A stretch of DNA of 64,000 bases from Rhizobium sp. GN54 (GCF_021026345.1 NZ_JAJNCZ010000006.1:248001-312000), one strand, 5' to 3'. Positions 8,405 through 17,298 are shown, counted from the stretch's first letter. Notes: generated by a model from the sequence alone, not told the origin. Program-made: numbers and translations.

Positions 8405-11030
8405 CGATGATCCCCCTGATCTCGGCGCGGCACGAGCCGCAATTGGTTCCGGCATTGAGTTCCTTGCCAATACCTTCGACGGTGTGGCAGCCGCCGCGAA
8501 CGGCAGCGACGATCTGGTTGACGCCGACGGAAAAGCAGGAGCAGACGGTCGCGCCCGGATCGGGCCGGTCGGCGCCGGGGCGCCCGGCGACGAGGGTAAA
8601 GCGCGTGCGCAGGTCGCCATGCGCCGCGGTCAGTTGCGACACCGTCCAACTGCGGGCCACGGCCACCGGTTCCGGGGCGAGGAACAGGGCGGCGAGCAAC
8701 CGGTCGCCGTCGAAGAAGGCGAGCCGGAGGTCTCCGGTGCGGTGGTCGGCATAGCCGAGTGGCTCGACGTCGTCCGGAAGGGCGAAGGTGGTTCGGCACC
8801 ATGCCGTCCAGTCCTTGGCCGGCGTTGCAAAGGCAAGCTCAAACCGCCATCCGCCCTCGGCCTTGGCGATCGCCCAGTAGTCCGCCGCGGGTGCTGCAGG
8901 CCTGCTGGCGGCAACGGCGAAGCCGTAGGCCGAGGCGGGAAAGGGGCGCATGGCGACGGCGACGTTCTTCGAGGCCGGCTGGCCGGAAACCCTGTCGGTG
9001 AGCGGCGGCACGAGCGCGTCGATCCGGGCCTTCGCCGCAAACTGGTCGTTCCAGTGCATCGGCACGAAGACGCTGCCGCGCGCCTGGCGTTCGGTGACGA
9101 GGGCACGGACGATCGCCTTGCCCCGCGGGCTCTCGATCTCGACGAGGCCGGCATTGCCGATGCCGGCGTCCACAGCGTCGCGCGGATGGATCTCGACGAA
9201 GGGCTCGGCGATATGGGCGGAGAGGCGGGCGCTCTTTCCCGTCCGCGTCATCGTGTGCCACTGGTCGCGGATGCGGCCGGTGTTGAGCGTGAACGGGTAG
9301 GCCGCGCTGGTGCGGTCCGTCTCGTCCGGCACGACGGTGACGAACCGCGCCTTGCCGTCCGGATGATAGAACCCGCCCTTGGCGAAGAAGCGCGTCGTCG
9401 CTTTCGTCTTACCGGCCGGCTGCGGCCACTGGAAGGGAACCATGGCGTCATAGCCCGCCGACGCGATCCCGGCATGGGCGCCGATGTCGAAGTCGCGGCT
9501 GCCGTCGTTCTCGAAGGCTGACAGCCGCGCATGCTCGGCGAAGATGTCGGCCGGCGAGGCGAAATCGAAGCCGGGGAAGTCCATGCGGCGAGCCACCTCG
9601 GCCAATTGCCACCAGTCGGCGCGGGCCTCGCCGGGCGCGGCGAGGAACGGGCGCTGGCGCGAGATGCGGCGCTCGGAATTGGTGACGGTGCCGTCCTTCT
9701 CGCCCCAGCCGGCGGACGGCAGGAGCACGTGCGCGTGGCGGGCGGTGTCGGTCGTCGTCAGCATGTCCGAAACGACGACGAAGGGGCAAGCCTTGATGGC
9801 CGCCTCGACTGCGCCGGCATCCGGCATCGAGACGACCGGGTTGGTCGCCATGATCCACAGCGCTTTGACGCGACCGTCGGCCACGGCCTGGAACAGGTCC
9901 ACCGCCTTCAGCCCGGGGCGGGTGGCGATGGTCGGTGAGCTCCAGAAGCGCTGCACCCGGTCGCGGTCTTCCGGATTCTCGATCGCCATGTGCGCGGCCA
10001 GCATGTTGGCAAGCCCGCCGACCTCGCGGCCTCCCATGGCGTTGGGCTGGCCGGTCAGCGAGAACGGCCCCATGCCGGGACGGCCGATGCGGCCGGTGGC
10101 GAGGTGGCAATTGATGATGGCGTTAACCTTGTCGGTGCCGGAAGACGACTGGTTGACGCCCTGGCTGTAGCAGGTGACGACCTTCTCGGTCCGCTCGAAC
10201 AGGCCGAAGAACCGGCGGAGCTCGCTGGCGCCGAGCCCGGTTCGCTCCATCAGCGCAGGGAACGTCATCGTGCTCGCGGCGGCAAAGGCATCGGCAAAAC
10301 CTGCCGTGTGGGCTGCGACATAGTTCTCGTCGATCGCCGTGCCCTTTGCGAGATGCGCCAGCAGGCCGTTGAACAGGGCCACGTCGCCGTCGGGGCGGAT
10401 CGCAAGATGCAGGTCGGCGATGTCGCTCGTCATGGTCCGTCGCGGATCGATGACGACCACCTTCATGCCCGGCCGGGCGGCCTTGGCCGCGACGAGCCGC
10501 TGGTAGATCACCGGATGACACCAGGCGAGGTTGGAGCCGGTCAGGATGACGAGATCGGCAAGCTCGATGTCCTCGTAGGTCCCCGGCACGGTGTCGGCGC
10601 CGAAGGCGCGACGGTGGCCGGCGACCGAGGACGACATGCAGAGCCTGGAATTGGTGTCGATGTTGGCCGAGCCGATGAAGCCCTTCATCAGCTTGTTGGC
10701 GACGTAGTAGTCCTCGGTCAGCAACTGGCCGGAGACGTAGAAGGCGACCGAATCCGGACCGTGCTCGGCGATGGTGTCGGCGAAGCGCCGGGCCACGAGA
10801 TCGAGGGCCTCGTTCCATCCGGCCCGTCGGCCGCCGATTTCGGGATGGAGCAGGCGTCCGTCGAGGTCGAGCGTTTCGCCCAGTGCCGAGCCCTTCGAGC
10901 ACAGGCGCCCCAGGTTCGCCGGATGCTCGGGATCGCCCCTGACGGAGACGGCGCCGTCATCGTCGACACGGGCGATCACGCCGCAGCCGACGCCGCAATA
11001 GGGGCAGGTGGTTTTCGTTTCAACGGGCAT
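8376..11030 (-). CDS. nasA: Assimilatory nitrate reductase, molybdopterin catalytic subunit
   Basis: An 884-residue cytosolic molybdopterin oxidoreductase reducing nitrate to nitrite. C9, C12, C16 and C44 form the N-terminal [4Fe-4S] motif; the molybdopterin domain follows, with a dinucleotide-binding domain from about residue 570. A C-terminal BFD-like [2Fe-2S] domain (about 825-880) shows CSC and GTNCGSC cysteine pairs, as in NasA/NarB enzymes that take electrons internally. No twin-arginine signal is present, in keeping with an assimilatory cytosolic enzyme. ATG at 11030 is preceded by GGGAGGGT. It sits 25 bp after nirD and overlaps cysG. Confidence 0.93.
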   Translation of the reverse strand: MPVETKTTCPYCGVGCGVIARVDDDGAVSVRGDPEHPANLGRLCSKGSALGETLDLDGRLLHPEIGGRRAGWNEALDLVARRFADTIAEHGPDSVAFYVSGQLLTEDYYVANKLMKGFIGSANIDTNSRLCMSSSVAGHRRAFGADTVPGTYEDIELADLVILTGSNLAWCHPVIYQRLVAAKAARPGMKVVVIDPRRTMTSDIADLHLAIRPDGDVALFNGLLAHLAKGTAIDENYVAAHTAGFADAFAAASTMTFPALMERTGLGASELRRFFGLFERTEKVVTCYSQGVNQSSSGTDKVNAIINCHLATGRIGRPGMGPFSLTGQPNAMGGREVGGLANMLAAHMAIENPEDRDRVQRFWSSPTIATRPGLKAVDLFQAVADGRVKALWIMATNPVVSMPDAGAVEAAIKACPFVVVSDMLTTTDTARHAHVLLPSAGWGEKDGTVTNSERRISRQRPFLAAPGEARADWWQLAEVARRMDFPGFDFASPADIFAEHARLSAFENDGSRDFDIGAHAGIASAGYDAMVPFQWPQPAGKTKATTRFFAKGGFYHPDGKARFVTVVPDETDRTSAAYPFTLNTGRIRDQWHTMTRTGKSARLSAHIAEPFVEIHPRDAVDAGIGNAGLVEIESPRGKAIVRALVTERQARGSVFVPMHWNDQFAAKARIDALVPPLTDRVSGQPASKNVAVAMRPFPASAYGFAVAASRPAAPAADYWAIAKAEGGWRFELAFATPAKDWTAWCRTTFALPDDVEPLGYADHRTGDLRLAFFDGDRLLAALFLAPEPVAVARSWTVSQLTAAHGDLRTRFTLVAGRPGADRPDPGATVCSCFSVGVNQIVAAVRGGCHTVEGIGKELNAGTNCGSCRAEIRGIIDGCRAAAAE

Positions 11031-11055
11031 TCGACCCTCCCGCGGCATCAGGCCA

Positions 11056-11385
11056 TCACTCCGCCGCGATCATCAGGCTTTCGAGCGCGATGAAGAGCTT
11101 TCCGTCCTCGTTTCTGAGCGGGATGGTCCGCACCGCGCCCTCGTCGGCGCCGAGCGCCTTGCCGGTCTCCAGCGAAATCACCCAGTTGTGCAGCGGGCAG
11201 GTCACCGAATTGCCGTGAACGATGCCCTGGCTGAGGGGACCGCCCTTGTGCGGGCAGTGATCCTCGATGGCGAAGACCTCGTTCTCGGCCGTGCGAAAGA
11301 CGCCGATCTTGCCTTGCGGCGTCTTCACGCAGCGCGCGCCGCGCAGCGGGATGTCGGAGATGTCGCCGATTGGGTGCCAGTTCAT
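11056..11385 (-). CDS. nirD: Nitrite reductase (NADH) small subunit
   Basis: A 109-residue Rieske-like protein. The two ligand-type segments DHCPHKGGPLSQG and CPLHNW are both present, so unlike many NirD proteins that have lost the cluster this copy keeps the CxH...CxxH pattern of a [2Fe-2S] Rieske centre. It partners the large subunit NirB in reducing nitrite to ammonium. AAGGAG lies eight bases before the ATG at 11385. It is between nirB and nasA in the nitrate operon. Longer in-frame extensions upstream run over the nirB end and are not supported. Confidence 0.92.
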   Translation of the reverse strand: MNWHPIGDISDIPLRGARCVKTPQGKIGVFRTAENEVFAIEDHCPHKGGPLSQGIVHGNSVTCPLHNWVISLETGKALGADEGAVRTIPLRNEDGKLFIALESLMIAAE

Positions 11386-11443
11386 CTGATGCGCTCCTTG
11401 TCGATGGCATTGCTTTTCCCCTCCCACGAGGGGGAGAGGGAAA

Positions 11444-13894
11444 CTACTCCGCGGCCTCGTTGAACCCGACCGAGGCCATCGGGCGGAACTCGTGCTTGTC
11501 CTTGCCGGAGACGCGCTCCGACCAGGGATCCACCTGGGCAAACTTCTGGGAGAAGACGAAGCGCTCGTAGAAGGCCTTGCGCTTGTCGGCATCGCCCATG
11601 ATCTGACGGCGGATCTCGTCGAGGCCGATACGCTTGGCCCATTTGTAGATGCGCTCCAGGTAGCGGGCCTGCTCACGGTACATCTGCGTCAGGGCCACGA
11701 TGTGCTCCAGCGCCTCGTCCTCGGTCTTCACCAGTCCGAGCACCTCGGTGCCCTTGATGTCGAGGCCGGCGGCCCCGGCGAAATGGATCTCGAAGCCGGA
11801 ATCCACGCAGATCACGCCGATATCCTTGCAGGTCGCCTCGGCACAGTTGCGCGGACATCCGGAGACGGCCATCTTCAGCTTCGCCGGCGTCCACGACCCC
11901 CACATAAATTTCTCGATGCGGATGCCGAGCCCGGTGGAATCCTGCGTGCCGAAGCGGCACCAGTCGGAGCCGACGCAGGTCTTCACGGTTCGAAGCCCCT
12001 TGGCATAGGCCTGGCCGGACACGAAACCGGCCTTGCCGAGATCGGCCCAGACGGCCGGCAGGTCTTCCTTCTCGATGCCGAGCAGGTCGATGCGCTGGCC
12101 GCCGGTGACCTTGACCAGCGGCACGTCGTACTTGTCCACCACGTCGGCGATGGCGCGCAGTTCCTTGGCGTTCGTCACGCCGCCCCACATGCGCGGCACG
12201 ACCGAATAGGTGCCGTCCTTCTGGATGTTGGCGTGGACGCGCTCGTTGATGTAGCGCGACTGGTAGTCGTCGGCATATTCGTCCGGCCAGTCGCAGACGA
12301 GGTAGTAGTTCAGCGCCGGGCGGCACTTGGCGCAGCCGCAGGAGGTCTTCCACTCCAGCTCCTGCATCACCGCCGGAATGCTCTTCAGGCCCTTGGCCTT
12401 GATCAGGCGGCGGACGTCGTCATGGCCGAGTTCGGTGCAGGTGCACATCGGCTGGACGGCGGCGGGGTTGTAGCTGTCGCCGAGCGTCAGCGTCATCAGT
12501 TGCTCGACGAGGCCGGTGCAGGAGCCGCAGGAGGCGGACGCCTTGGTATGGGCGCGCACGTCGTCCAGCGTCGTCAGGCCCTTGGCGGTGATCGTCGCGG
12601 TGATCTTGCCCTTGCAGACGCCGTTGCAGCCGCAGATCTCCGCATCATCCGGCAAGGCTGCAACGGCCGCCATAGGGTCCAGCGGCGACCCTCCCTGATA
12701 GGCCTGTCCGAAGATCAGCGTCTCGCGCATCTCGGATATGTCGGTCTGCTTCTTCTTCAGGTCGTTGAACCAGGCGCCGTCGGCGGTCTCGCCGTAGAGC
12801 ACCGTGCCGATGATCCGGTTGTCCTTCAGCACGAGGCGCTTGTAGACGCCGGCGCTGGCGTCGCGCAGCACGATCTCCTCGCGGTCGTCGCCGTCGGCGA
12901 AGTCGCCCAGCGAATAGAGATCGATGCCGGTCACCTTGAGCTTGGTGGGCGTGTCGGAGTGGACGAAGGCGGCGGCGGTGTCGCCGGAAAGATGGGAGGC
13001 GGCGACGCGCGCCATCTCGTAGAGCGGGGCGACGAGACCGTAGACCATGCCGCCGACCTCGGCGCACTCGCCGACCGACAGGATGCTGCCGTCAGACGTC
13101 TGCATGCCGTCATCGACGACGATGCCGCGGTTGACGGCGAGGCCGGCGTCCTTGGCCAGGCCGACATTCGGACGGATGCCGACGGCCATCACCACCAGCG
13201 TCGCCGGGATGATGCGGCCGTCGTCGAGCTCGATGCCCTCGACCTTGCCGTTGCCGATGATCTGCCTGGTGTTGGCCTTGCAGATGACCTTGATGCCGCG
13301 CTCCTCCACCGCCTTCTGCAGCAGGTAGCCGGCGGCCGGATCGAGCTGGCGTTCCATCAGCGTCGGCATCACGTGCAGAACGGTGACGTCCATGCCACGG
13401 TTCGCAAGACCCGCGGCTGCCTCGAGGCCGAGGAGGCCGCCGCCGATGACAACCGCCTTTTCGCGCGACTGGGCGGCGAGCAGCATGGCCTCGACGTCGT
13501 CGAGGTCGCGGTAGGTGATGACGCCCGGCAGGTCCTTGCCCGGAACGGGGATGATGAAGGGGACGGAGCCGGTGGCGATGACGAGCTTGTCGTAGCTTTC
13601 CGTCACGCCGTGGTCGGAGGTCACCGTCTTGACGGCACGGTCGATCTCGACGATCCGGTGGCCCTTGTAGAGGGTGATGCCGTGCTCGATGTACCAGCCG
13701 TCGCCGTGGATGACGATCTGCTCGTAGGTCTTCTCGCCCGAGAGCACTGGCGATAGCATGATGCGGTCGTAGTTCACCCGCGGTTCGGCGTTGAAGATCG
13801 TGACCTGATACTGGCCGGGCGCCTTGTCGAAGAGGTGTTCCAGCATGCGCCCGGGTGCCATGCCGTTGCCGATGATGACGAGTTTTTCAGCCAT
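11444..13894 (-). CDS. nirB: Nitrite reductase (NADH) large subunit
   Basis: An 816-residue flavo-siroheme enzyme. Order: FAD/NADH domain (1-300, starting LVIIGNGMAPGR), a linker domain, two BFD-like [2Fe-2S] cysteine clusters (around 415-465 with CGCNGVCKG and SCGSC; around 480-530 with CTCTELGHDD and SCGCAKC), and the siroheme/[4Fe-4S] sulfite-nitrite reductase domain (540-800) with cysteines in DWCRFGTQD and SGCPRNCAEAT. It reduces nitrite to ammonium with NADH and needs siroheme from CysG. ATG 13894 has GGAGTAAGAC upstream and follows the nrtD stop by four bases. Confidence 0.95.
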   Translation of the reverse strand: MAEKLVIIGNGMAPGRMLEHLFDKAPGQYQVTIFNAEPRVNYDRIMLSPVLSGEKTYEQIVIHGDGWYIEHGITLYKGHRIVEIDRAVKTVTSDHGVTESYDKLVIATGSVPFIIPVPGKDLPGVITYRDLDDVEAMLLAAQSREKAVVIGGGLLGLEAAAGLANRGMDVTVLHVMPTLMERQLDPAAGYLLQKAVEERGIKVICKANTRQIIGNGKVEGIELDDGRIIPATLVVMAVGIRPNVGLAKDAGLAVNRGIVVDDGMQTSDGSILSVGECAEVGGMVYGLVAPLYEMARVAASHLSGDTAAAFVHSDTPTKLKVTGIDLYSLGDFADGDDREEIVLRDASAGVYKRLVLKDNRIIGTVLYGETADGAWFNDLKKKQTDISEMRETLIFGQAYQGGSPLDPMAAVAALPDDAEICGCNGVCKGKITATITAKGLTTLDDVRAHTKASASCGSCTGLVEQLMTLTLGDSYNPAAVQPMCTCTELGHDDVRRLIKAKGLKSIPAVMQELEWKTSCGCAKCRPALNYYLVCDWPDEYADDYQSRYINERVHANIQKDGTYSVVPRMWGGVTNAKELRAIADVVDKYDVPLVKVTGGQRIDLLGIEKEDLPAVWADLGKAGFVSGQAYAKGLRTVKTCVGSDWCRFGTQDSTGLGIRIEKFMWGSWTPAKLKMAVSGCPRNCAEATCKDIGVICVDSGFEIHFAGAAGLDIKGTEVLGLVKTEDEALEHIVALTQMYREQARYLERIYKWAKRIGLDEIRRQIMGDADKRKAFYERFVFSQKFAQVDPWSERVSGKDKHEFRPMASVGFNEAAE

Positions 13895-13898
13895 TGTC

Positions 13899-14696
13899 TT
13901 ACTCCGCGGCTTCGACGAAGCGGTGGCGTTCGTAGAGGAATTTCAGCACCGCCTCGCGGCACTTCAGGTAGGTGCGGTCGGAGGCGAGCTCGATGCGATG
14001 GCGGGGGCGCGGCATGGTCACGTCGAGCACTTCGCCGATGCGGGCCGCCGGGCCGTTGGTCATCATCACGATGCGGTCGGAGAGCAGCACCGCCTCGTCG
14101 ACGTCGTGGGTGATCATCACCATCGTGTTGCCGAGCCGGGCGTGGATCTCCATCACCGCGTCCTGCAGGTGGGCGCGGGTCAACGCGTCGAGCGCGCCAA
14201 AGGGCTCGTCGAGCAACAGGATCTTCGGCTCCATGGCGAGCGCGCGGGCGATGCCGACGCGCTGCTTCATGCCGCCGGAGATCTCCGAGGGGCGCTTGTC
14301 CTTCGCATGGGCCATCTGCACGAGATCGAGGTTGTGCATGACCCAGTCGTGGCGATCGGCCCTGGATTTTGTGCTGCTAAAGACCTTGGAGACGGCGAGG
14401 TTGACGTTCTCGTAGACCGAAAGCCAGGGGAGCAGGCTATGGTTCTGGAAGACGACGGCGCGCTCCGGTCCGGGTTCGTTGACTTCGCGGTTTTCCAGGA
14501 GCACGGCGCCCGCGGACACCGGCGTCAGCCCGGCGATCAGGTTCAGCAGCGTTGATTTCCCGCAGCCGGAGTGGCCGATGATCGAGACGAATTCGCCCTT
14601 GGAGATCGAGAGGTTGATGCCCTTCAAGACCTCGGCGCGAACGCCACCGCGGTCGAAGTGCTTGTCGATATGGTCGAGCTTGAGATAGGCGGTCAT
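13899..14696 (-). CDS. nrtD: Nitrate ABC transporter ATP-binding protein
   Basis: A 265-residue ABC ATPase of the nitrate/sulfonate/taurine class. Walker A is GHSGCGKST, the signature is SGGMKQRVGIARA, Walker B LLLDEPFG and the switch histidine lies in MITHDVDEA. It lacks the C-terminal binding-protein-like domain of NrtC, so it corresponds to NrtD. It energises NrtB in the inner membrane with NrtA as the binding protein. The ATG at 14696 has GAGAGGAA upstream. It is between nrtB (11 bp away) and nirB in the operon. Confidence 0.9.
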   Translation of the reverse strand: MTAYLKLDHIDKHFDRGGVRAEVLKGINLSISKGEFVSIIGHSGCGKSTLLNLIAGLTPVSAGAVLLENREVNEPGPERAVVFQNHSLLPWLSVYENVNLAVSKVFSSTKSRADRHDWVMHNLDLVQMAHAKDKRPSEISGGMKQRVGIARALAMEPKILLLDEPFGALDALTRAHLQDAVMEIHARLGNTMVMITHDVDEAVLLSDRIVMMTNGPAARIGEVLDVTMPRPRHRIELASDRTYLKCREAVLKFLYERHRFVEAAE

Positions 14697-14707
14697 GATC
14701 GTTCCTC

Positions 14708-15601
14708 TCAGTTGGCCGAAGCGCCGCGGGTGATCAGCCGTCCTGCCGCGGCCACCAGCTTGTCGAGGGCGAAGCCGACGACGCCGATATAGGCGAGGGC
14801 GACGATGATGTCAGGCAGGCGCGAGGAGTTCCACGCGTCCCAGATGAAGAAGCCGATGCCGACGCCGCCGGTCAGCATTTCGGCGGCGACGATCGCAAGC
14901 CAGGACAGGCCGACGCCGATGCGAAGGCCGGTGAAGATGTAGGGGGCTGCCGACGGCAGCATGATCTTCCAGAAGAATTCCAGCTGGTTCAGCCGCAGCA
15001 CCTGGGCGACGTTGCGATAGTCCTGCGGGATGTTGCGCACGCCGACGGCGGTGTTGATGATGACCGGCCAGATCGAGGTGATGAAGATGACGAAGATCGC
15101 CGAGGGGTTCGAATCCTGGAAGGCTGCGAGCGACAGCGGCAGCCAGGCGAGCGGCGGGACCGTCCGCAGGACCTGGAAGATCGGGTCGAGGCCGCGCATG
15201 GCCCAGACGGACTGGCCGATGACGGCGCCGACGATCACGCCCACGATGGCCGCAAGGCCGAAACCATAGGCGACGCGCTGCAGCGACACGATCACGCGCC
15301 AGCCGAGGCCGATATCCTGTGAGCCGTATTCGAAGAAGGGATAGGCGATCAGGTCGTAGCTCTCCTGCCAGACCTGCAGCGGCGACGGCAGCGAGGCGGT
15401 GGGCGACGAACAGAGCACCTGCCAGACGGCAAGCAGGATGGCGAGGACCACCAGCGGCGGCAGTACGTTGCGGCCGACCGATGCGGCGATCTTGGCTGCG
15501 TCGAACTTGGCAACCGGGCGCTTGGCGAGCGGCAGGATAATGGCGGTCTTCGGCGCGGCAGCGGCCGTCGCGATCATTTCTTTCTTGGCCAGGGCGGACA
15601 T
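14708..15601 (-). CDS. nrtB: Nitrate ABC transporter permease
   Basis: A 297-residue inner-membrane permease with an N-terminal cytoplasmic stretch of about 50 residues, then about six transmembrane helices. The coupling (EAA) region near residues 185-225 reads VRNIPQDYRNVAQVLRLNQL, typical of the SsuC/TauC/NrtB group. It forms the channel for nitrate with NrtA and NrtD. I chose ATG 15601 because AGGAGC precedes it; the frame remains open 27 codons further upstream without a good ribosome-binding site. A strong hairpin lies between nrtA and this gene. Confidence 0.9.
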   Translation of the reverse strand: MSALAKKEMIATAAAAPKTAIILPLAKRPVAKFDAAKIAASVGRNVLPPLVVLAILLAVWQVLCSSPTASLPSPLQVWQESYDLIAYPFFEYGSQDIGLGWRVIVSLQRVAYGFGLAAIVGVIVGAVIGQSVWAMRGLDPIFQVLRTVPPLAWLPLSLAAFQDSNPSAIFVIFITSIWPVIINTAVGVRNIPQDYRNVAQVLRLNQLEFFWKIMLPSAAPYIFTGLRIGVGLSWLAIVAAEMLTGGVGIGFFIWDAWNSSRLPDIIVALAYIGVVGFALDKLVAAAGRLITRGASAN

Positions 15602-15628
15602 GGAGCGCTCCTCATGGGATCTGGGAGA

Positions 15629-15651
15629 CCGGCGCGCCCCGTGCGCGCCGG
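15629..15651 (-). terminator. Intercistronic hairpin between nrtA and nrtB
   Basis: CCGGCGCGC (15629-15637) and GCGCGCCGG (15643-15651) form a perfect 9-bp stem with a 5-base loop right after the nrtA stop. There is no U tract. Such hairpins after binding-protein genes commonly protect the upstream mRNA or cut downstream expression, giving more NrtA than NrtB. The effect here is inferred. Confidence 0.45.
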
Positions 15652-15659
15652 CGGCGGGA

Positions 15660-16958
15660 TCAGGACGCTGCCTTGATCGCAAGGCTGTCGAGGTAGGCAG
15701 ACGGGTTTTCCGGATCGAAGACCTTGCCGTCGAAGAAGGTTTCCTTGCCGCGCGAGCTGGTCGCCGGGATATCGGCCGCGGCGACGCCGAGGTCCCTGGC
15801 GGCCTCGCGCCAGATGTCTTCGCGGTTGACGGTGTCGACCAGCCCCTTGATGTCGGTGTCGGGGGTGAACTTGCCCCAGCGGATGTTCTCCGCCAAAAAC
15901 CAGGTGTCGTGGCTCTTGAAGGGATAGGAGACGCCGCCGGCCCAGAATTTCATCTGCAGGTCGGTGCCGTTGGCCACCCGGCCGTTGCCGTAGTTGATGT
16001 CGCCCTTGAGGCGGCCGAGAACGTCCTTCGGCGGCACGTTGAACCACTGGCGCTTGCCGAGGATGGTCGACATCTCCTCCTTGTTGTCCATGCTGTCGCA
16101 CCATTGCTGGGCTTCCATCACGGCCATCAGCAGGGCCTTGGCGGCATTGGGATTGGCCTCGATCCACGCAGCGCGCATGCCGAGCGCCTTCTCCGGATGC
16201 CCTTTCCACAGTTCGCCGGTCGTTGTGGCGGTGAAGCCGATCCCCTGGTTCACCAGCTGCTCGTTCCAGGGTTCGCCGACACAGAAGACATCCATGTTGC
16301 CGACCTTCATGTTCGCCACCATCTGCGGCGGCGGAACAACGATGGTCGAAACGTCCTTGTCGGGATCGATGCCGCCGGCGGCGAGCCAGTAGCGGAGCCA
16401 GAGGTCATGCGTGCCACCGGGGAACGTCATCGCCGCCTTGATCTCGCCGCCCTCGGCCTTCTTCTTCTCGAAGGCGGCCTCGAGTTTGGAGGCGTCCAGT
16501 TGCACGCCCGTTTCGGCATATTCCTTGGCGACGGAAATGCCCTGGCTGTCGTAGTTCAGCCGGGCGAGGATTGCCATCGGCACCGGCTGGTTGTTCTGCG
16601 TCACCTTACCGGTATGCATGAGGTAGGGCATCGGCGTCAGGATATGGGCGCCGTCGATGCCGTTGGACGCGCCGCCGAGTACGAGGTTGTCGCGGGTGGC
16701 GCCCCAGGAGGCCTGTTTCAGCACCTCCACGTCCGGCATGCCGTGTTTCTCGAACAGGCCCTTCTCCTTCGCGACGATCAGCGGGGCCGCGTCGGTCAAT
16801 GCGATGAAGCCGAGCTTGGCGCCGGTCACTTCCGGCGCGGCGGTGGCGGCGAAGGCGCCGGACGGGAAGGCTGTCCGCACGGCGGTGATCAAGGCCGCGG
16901 TTGCCGTCGTCTTCAGGATGCTGCGACGGGTGATGCCGGTCGTGAAAGTCTTCTGCAT
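15660..16958 (-). CDS. nrtA: Nitrate ABC transporter substrate-binding protein (Tat-exported)
   Basis: A 432-residue periplasmic binding protein of the NrtA/NasF family. The N-terminus has a twin-arginine signal (TRRSILK at about 9-15, followed by a hydrophobic stretch and an Ala-rich cleavage region), so export is probably folded via Tat. The two-lobed binding domain follows, including ANMKVGNMDVFCVGEPWN. It captures nitrate or nitrite for NrtB/NrtD. ATG 16958 gives the proper signal peptide; the frame continues upstream into the leader but that would place about 30 extra residues before the twin arginines. First gene of the structural operon, downstream of a sigma-54 promoter and an attenuator. 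Confidence 0.93.
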   Translation of the reverse strand: MQKTFTTGITRRSILKTTATAALITAVRTAFPSGAFAATAAPEVTGAKLGFIALTDAAPLIVAKEKGLFEKHGMPDVEVLKQASWGATRDNLVLGGASNGIDGAHILTPMPYLMHTGKVTQNNQPVPMAILARLNYDSQGISVAKEYAETGVQLDASKLEAAFEKKKAEGGEIKAAMTFPGGTHDLWLRYWLAAGGIDPDKDVSTIVVPPPQMVANMKVGNMDVFCVGEPWNEQLVNQGIGFTATTTGELWKGHPEKALGMRAAWIEANPNAAKALLMAVMEAQQWCDSMDNKEEMSTILGKRQWFNVPPKDVLGRLKGDINYGNGRVANGTDLQMKFWAGGVSYPFKSHDTWFLAENIRWGKFTPDTDIKGLVDTVNREDIWREAARDLGVAAADIPATSSRGKETFFDGKVFDPENPSAYLDSLAIKAAS

Positions 16959-16994
16959 ACCGAGTTCCCTCTGCTTGTGCCGGATTTTGGGAAT

Positions 16995-17023
16995 AAAAAA
17001 ACGCCGCTCGGTTGATGCGTCTT
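16995..17023 (-). terminator. Attenuator terminator in the nrtA leader
   Basis: On the minus strand AAGACGC (17023 to 17017) pairs with GCGTTTT (17004 to 16998) around a 12-base loop and is followed by a run of seven U in total (16995-17001), about 37 bases before the nrtA start codon. This is a weak but complete intrinsic terminator, placed where NasT-type antitermination would act. Confidence 0.6.
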
Positions 17024-17120
17024 CGGGAGGGAGGATCCCGGACAGCAAGAACCTTGCGACGTCGATGTCTTTCGTGAGCGCCTATCGCGCGCTCATCTCG
17101 CTCCGATCGCCGTTGACCGG
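17019..17120 (-). promoter_or_regulatory. nrtA leader RNA: candidate ANTAR (NasT) target and antiterminator
   Basis: Four structures lie in this leader. Bases 17103-17120 form a 6-bp stem (one G-U) with the hexaloop AACGGC, which has A at loop position 1 and G at position 4 as known ANTAR targets do. Bases 17058-17069 form a GAC/GTC stem with loop ATCGAC, also A1/G4 but with only three pairs. Bases 17075-17095 form a perfect 7-bp hairpin. Bases 17019-17043 can form GUC-CGGGA / UCCCG-AA-GAC, which uses bases of the terminator 5' arm and therefore excludes the attenuator. This fits control by NasT, encoded upstream. Confidence 0.55.
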
Positions 17121-17134
17121 TGCGAAATAGGCTT

Positions 17135-17150
17135 TGCAAGCGGTGTGCCA
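17135..17150 (-). promoter_or_regulatory. Sigma-54 promoter of the nitrate operon
   Basis: The minus-strand 16-mer TGGCACACCGCTTGCA matches the sigma-54 consensus (GG near -24, GC near -12, spacing of ten) almost fully. Transcription would start near 17124, giving a leader of about 165 bases before nrtA. Sigma-54 dependence agrees with nitrogen control by NtrC. Confidence 0.8.
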
Positions 17151-17281
17151 GTTTTGCGGGCGGCCTCTAGTGCGCTGAAACGAAAAGGGAAATCGTTGCA
17201 GCCGGGCGAATGCCTGTTTCTGGTGCGATTGCGATTTGTGCCGATGTTTTGTGCGAATGCTGTCGGCGGGCCTTTCGCGGC

Positions 17282-17298
17282 TGCAAGCAAATTGTGCA
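17282..17298. promoter_or_regulatory. Possible NtrC enhancer site
   Basis: A 17-bp element with TGCAA and TTGCA/TGTGCA-type ends (TGCAAGCAAATTGTGCA on the plus strand) has the length and TGCA ends of NtrC sites and lies about 145-160 bp upstream of the sigma-54 promoter. Only the outer bases agree well with the consensus. Confidence 0.35.

Noticed and set aside
11492-13756. A 754-codon open frame on the plus strand opposite nirB
   Set aside because: Antisense shadow of a conserved gene; composition is rich in His, Arg, Gly and Val-Asp runs as expected from reverse reading.
17075-17095. Perfect TGAGCGC/GCGCTCA hairpin as the second ANTAR hairpin
   Set aside because: Its loop has seven bases, GCGATAG, and does not start with A, so it does not fit the hexaloop rule even though the stem is strong.
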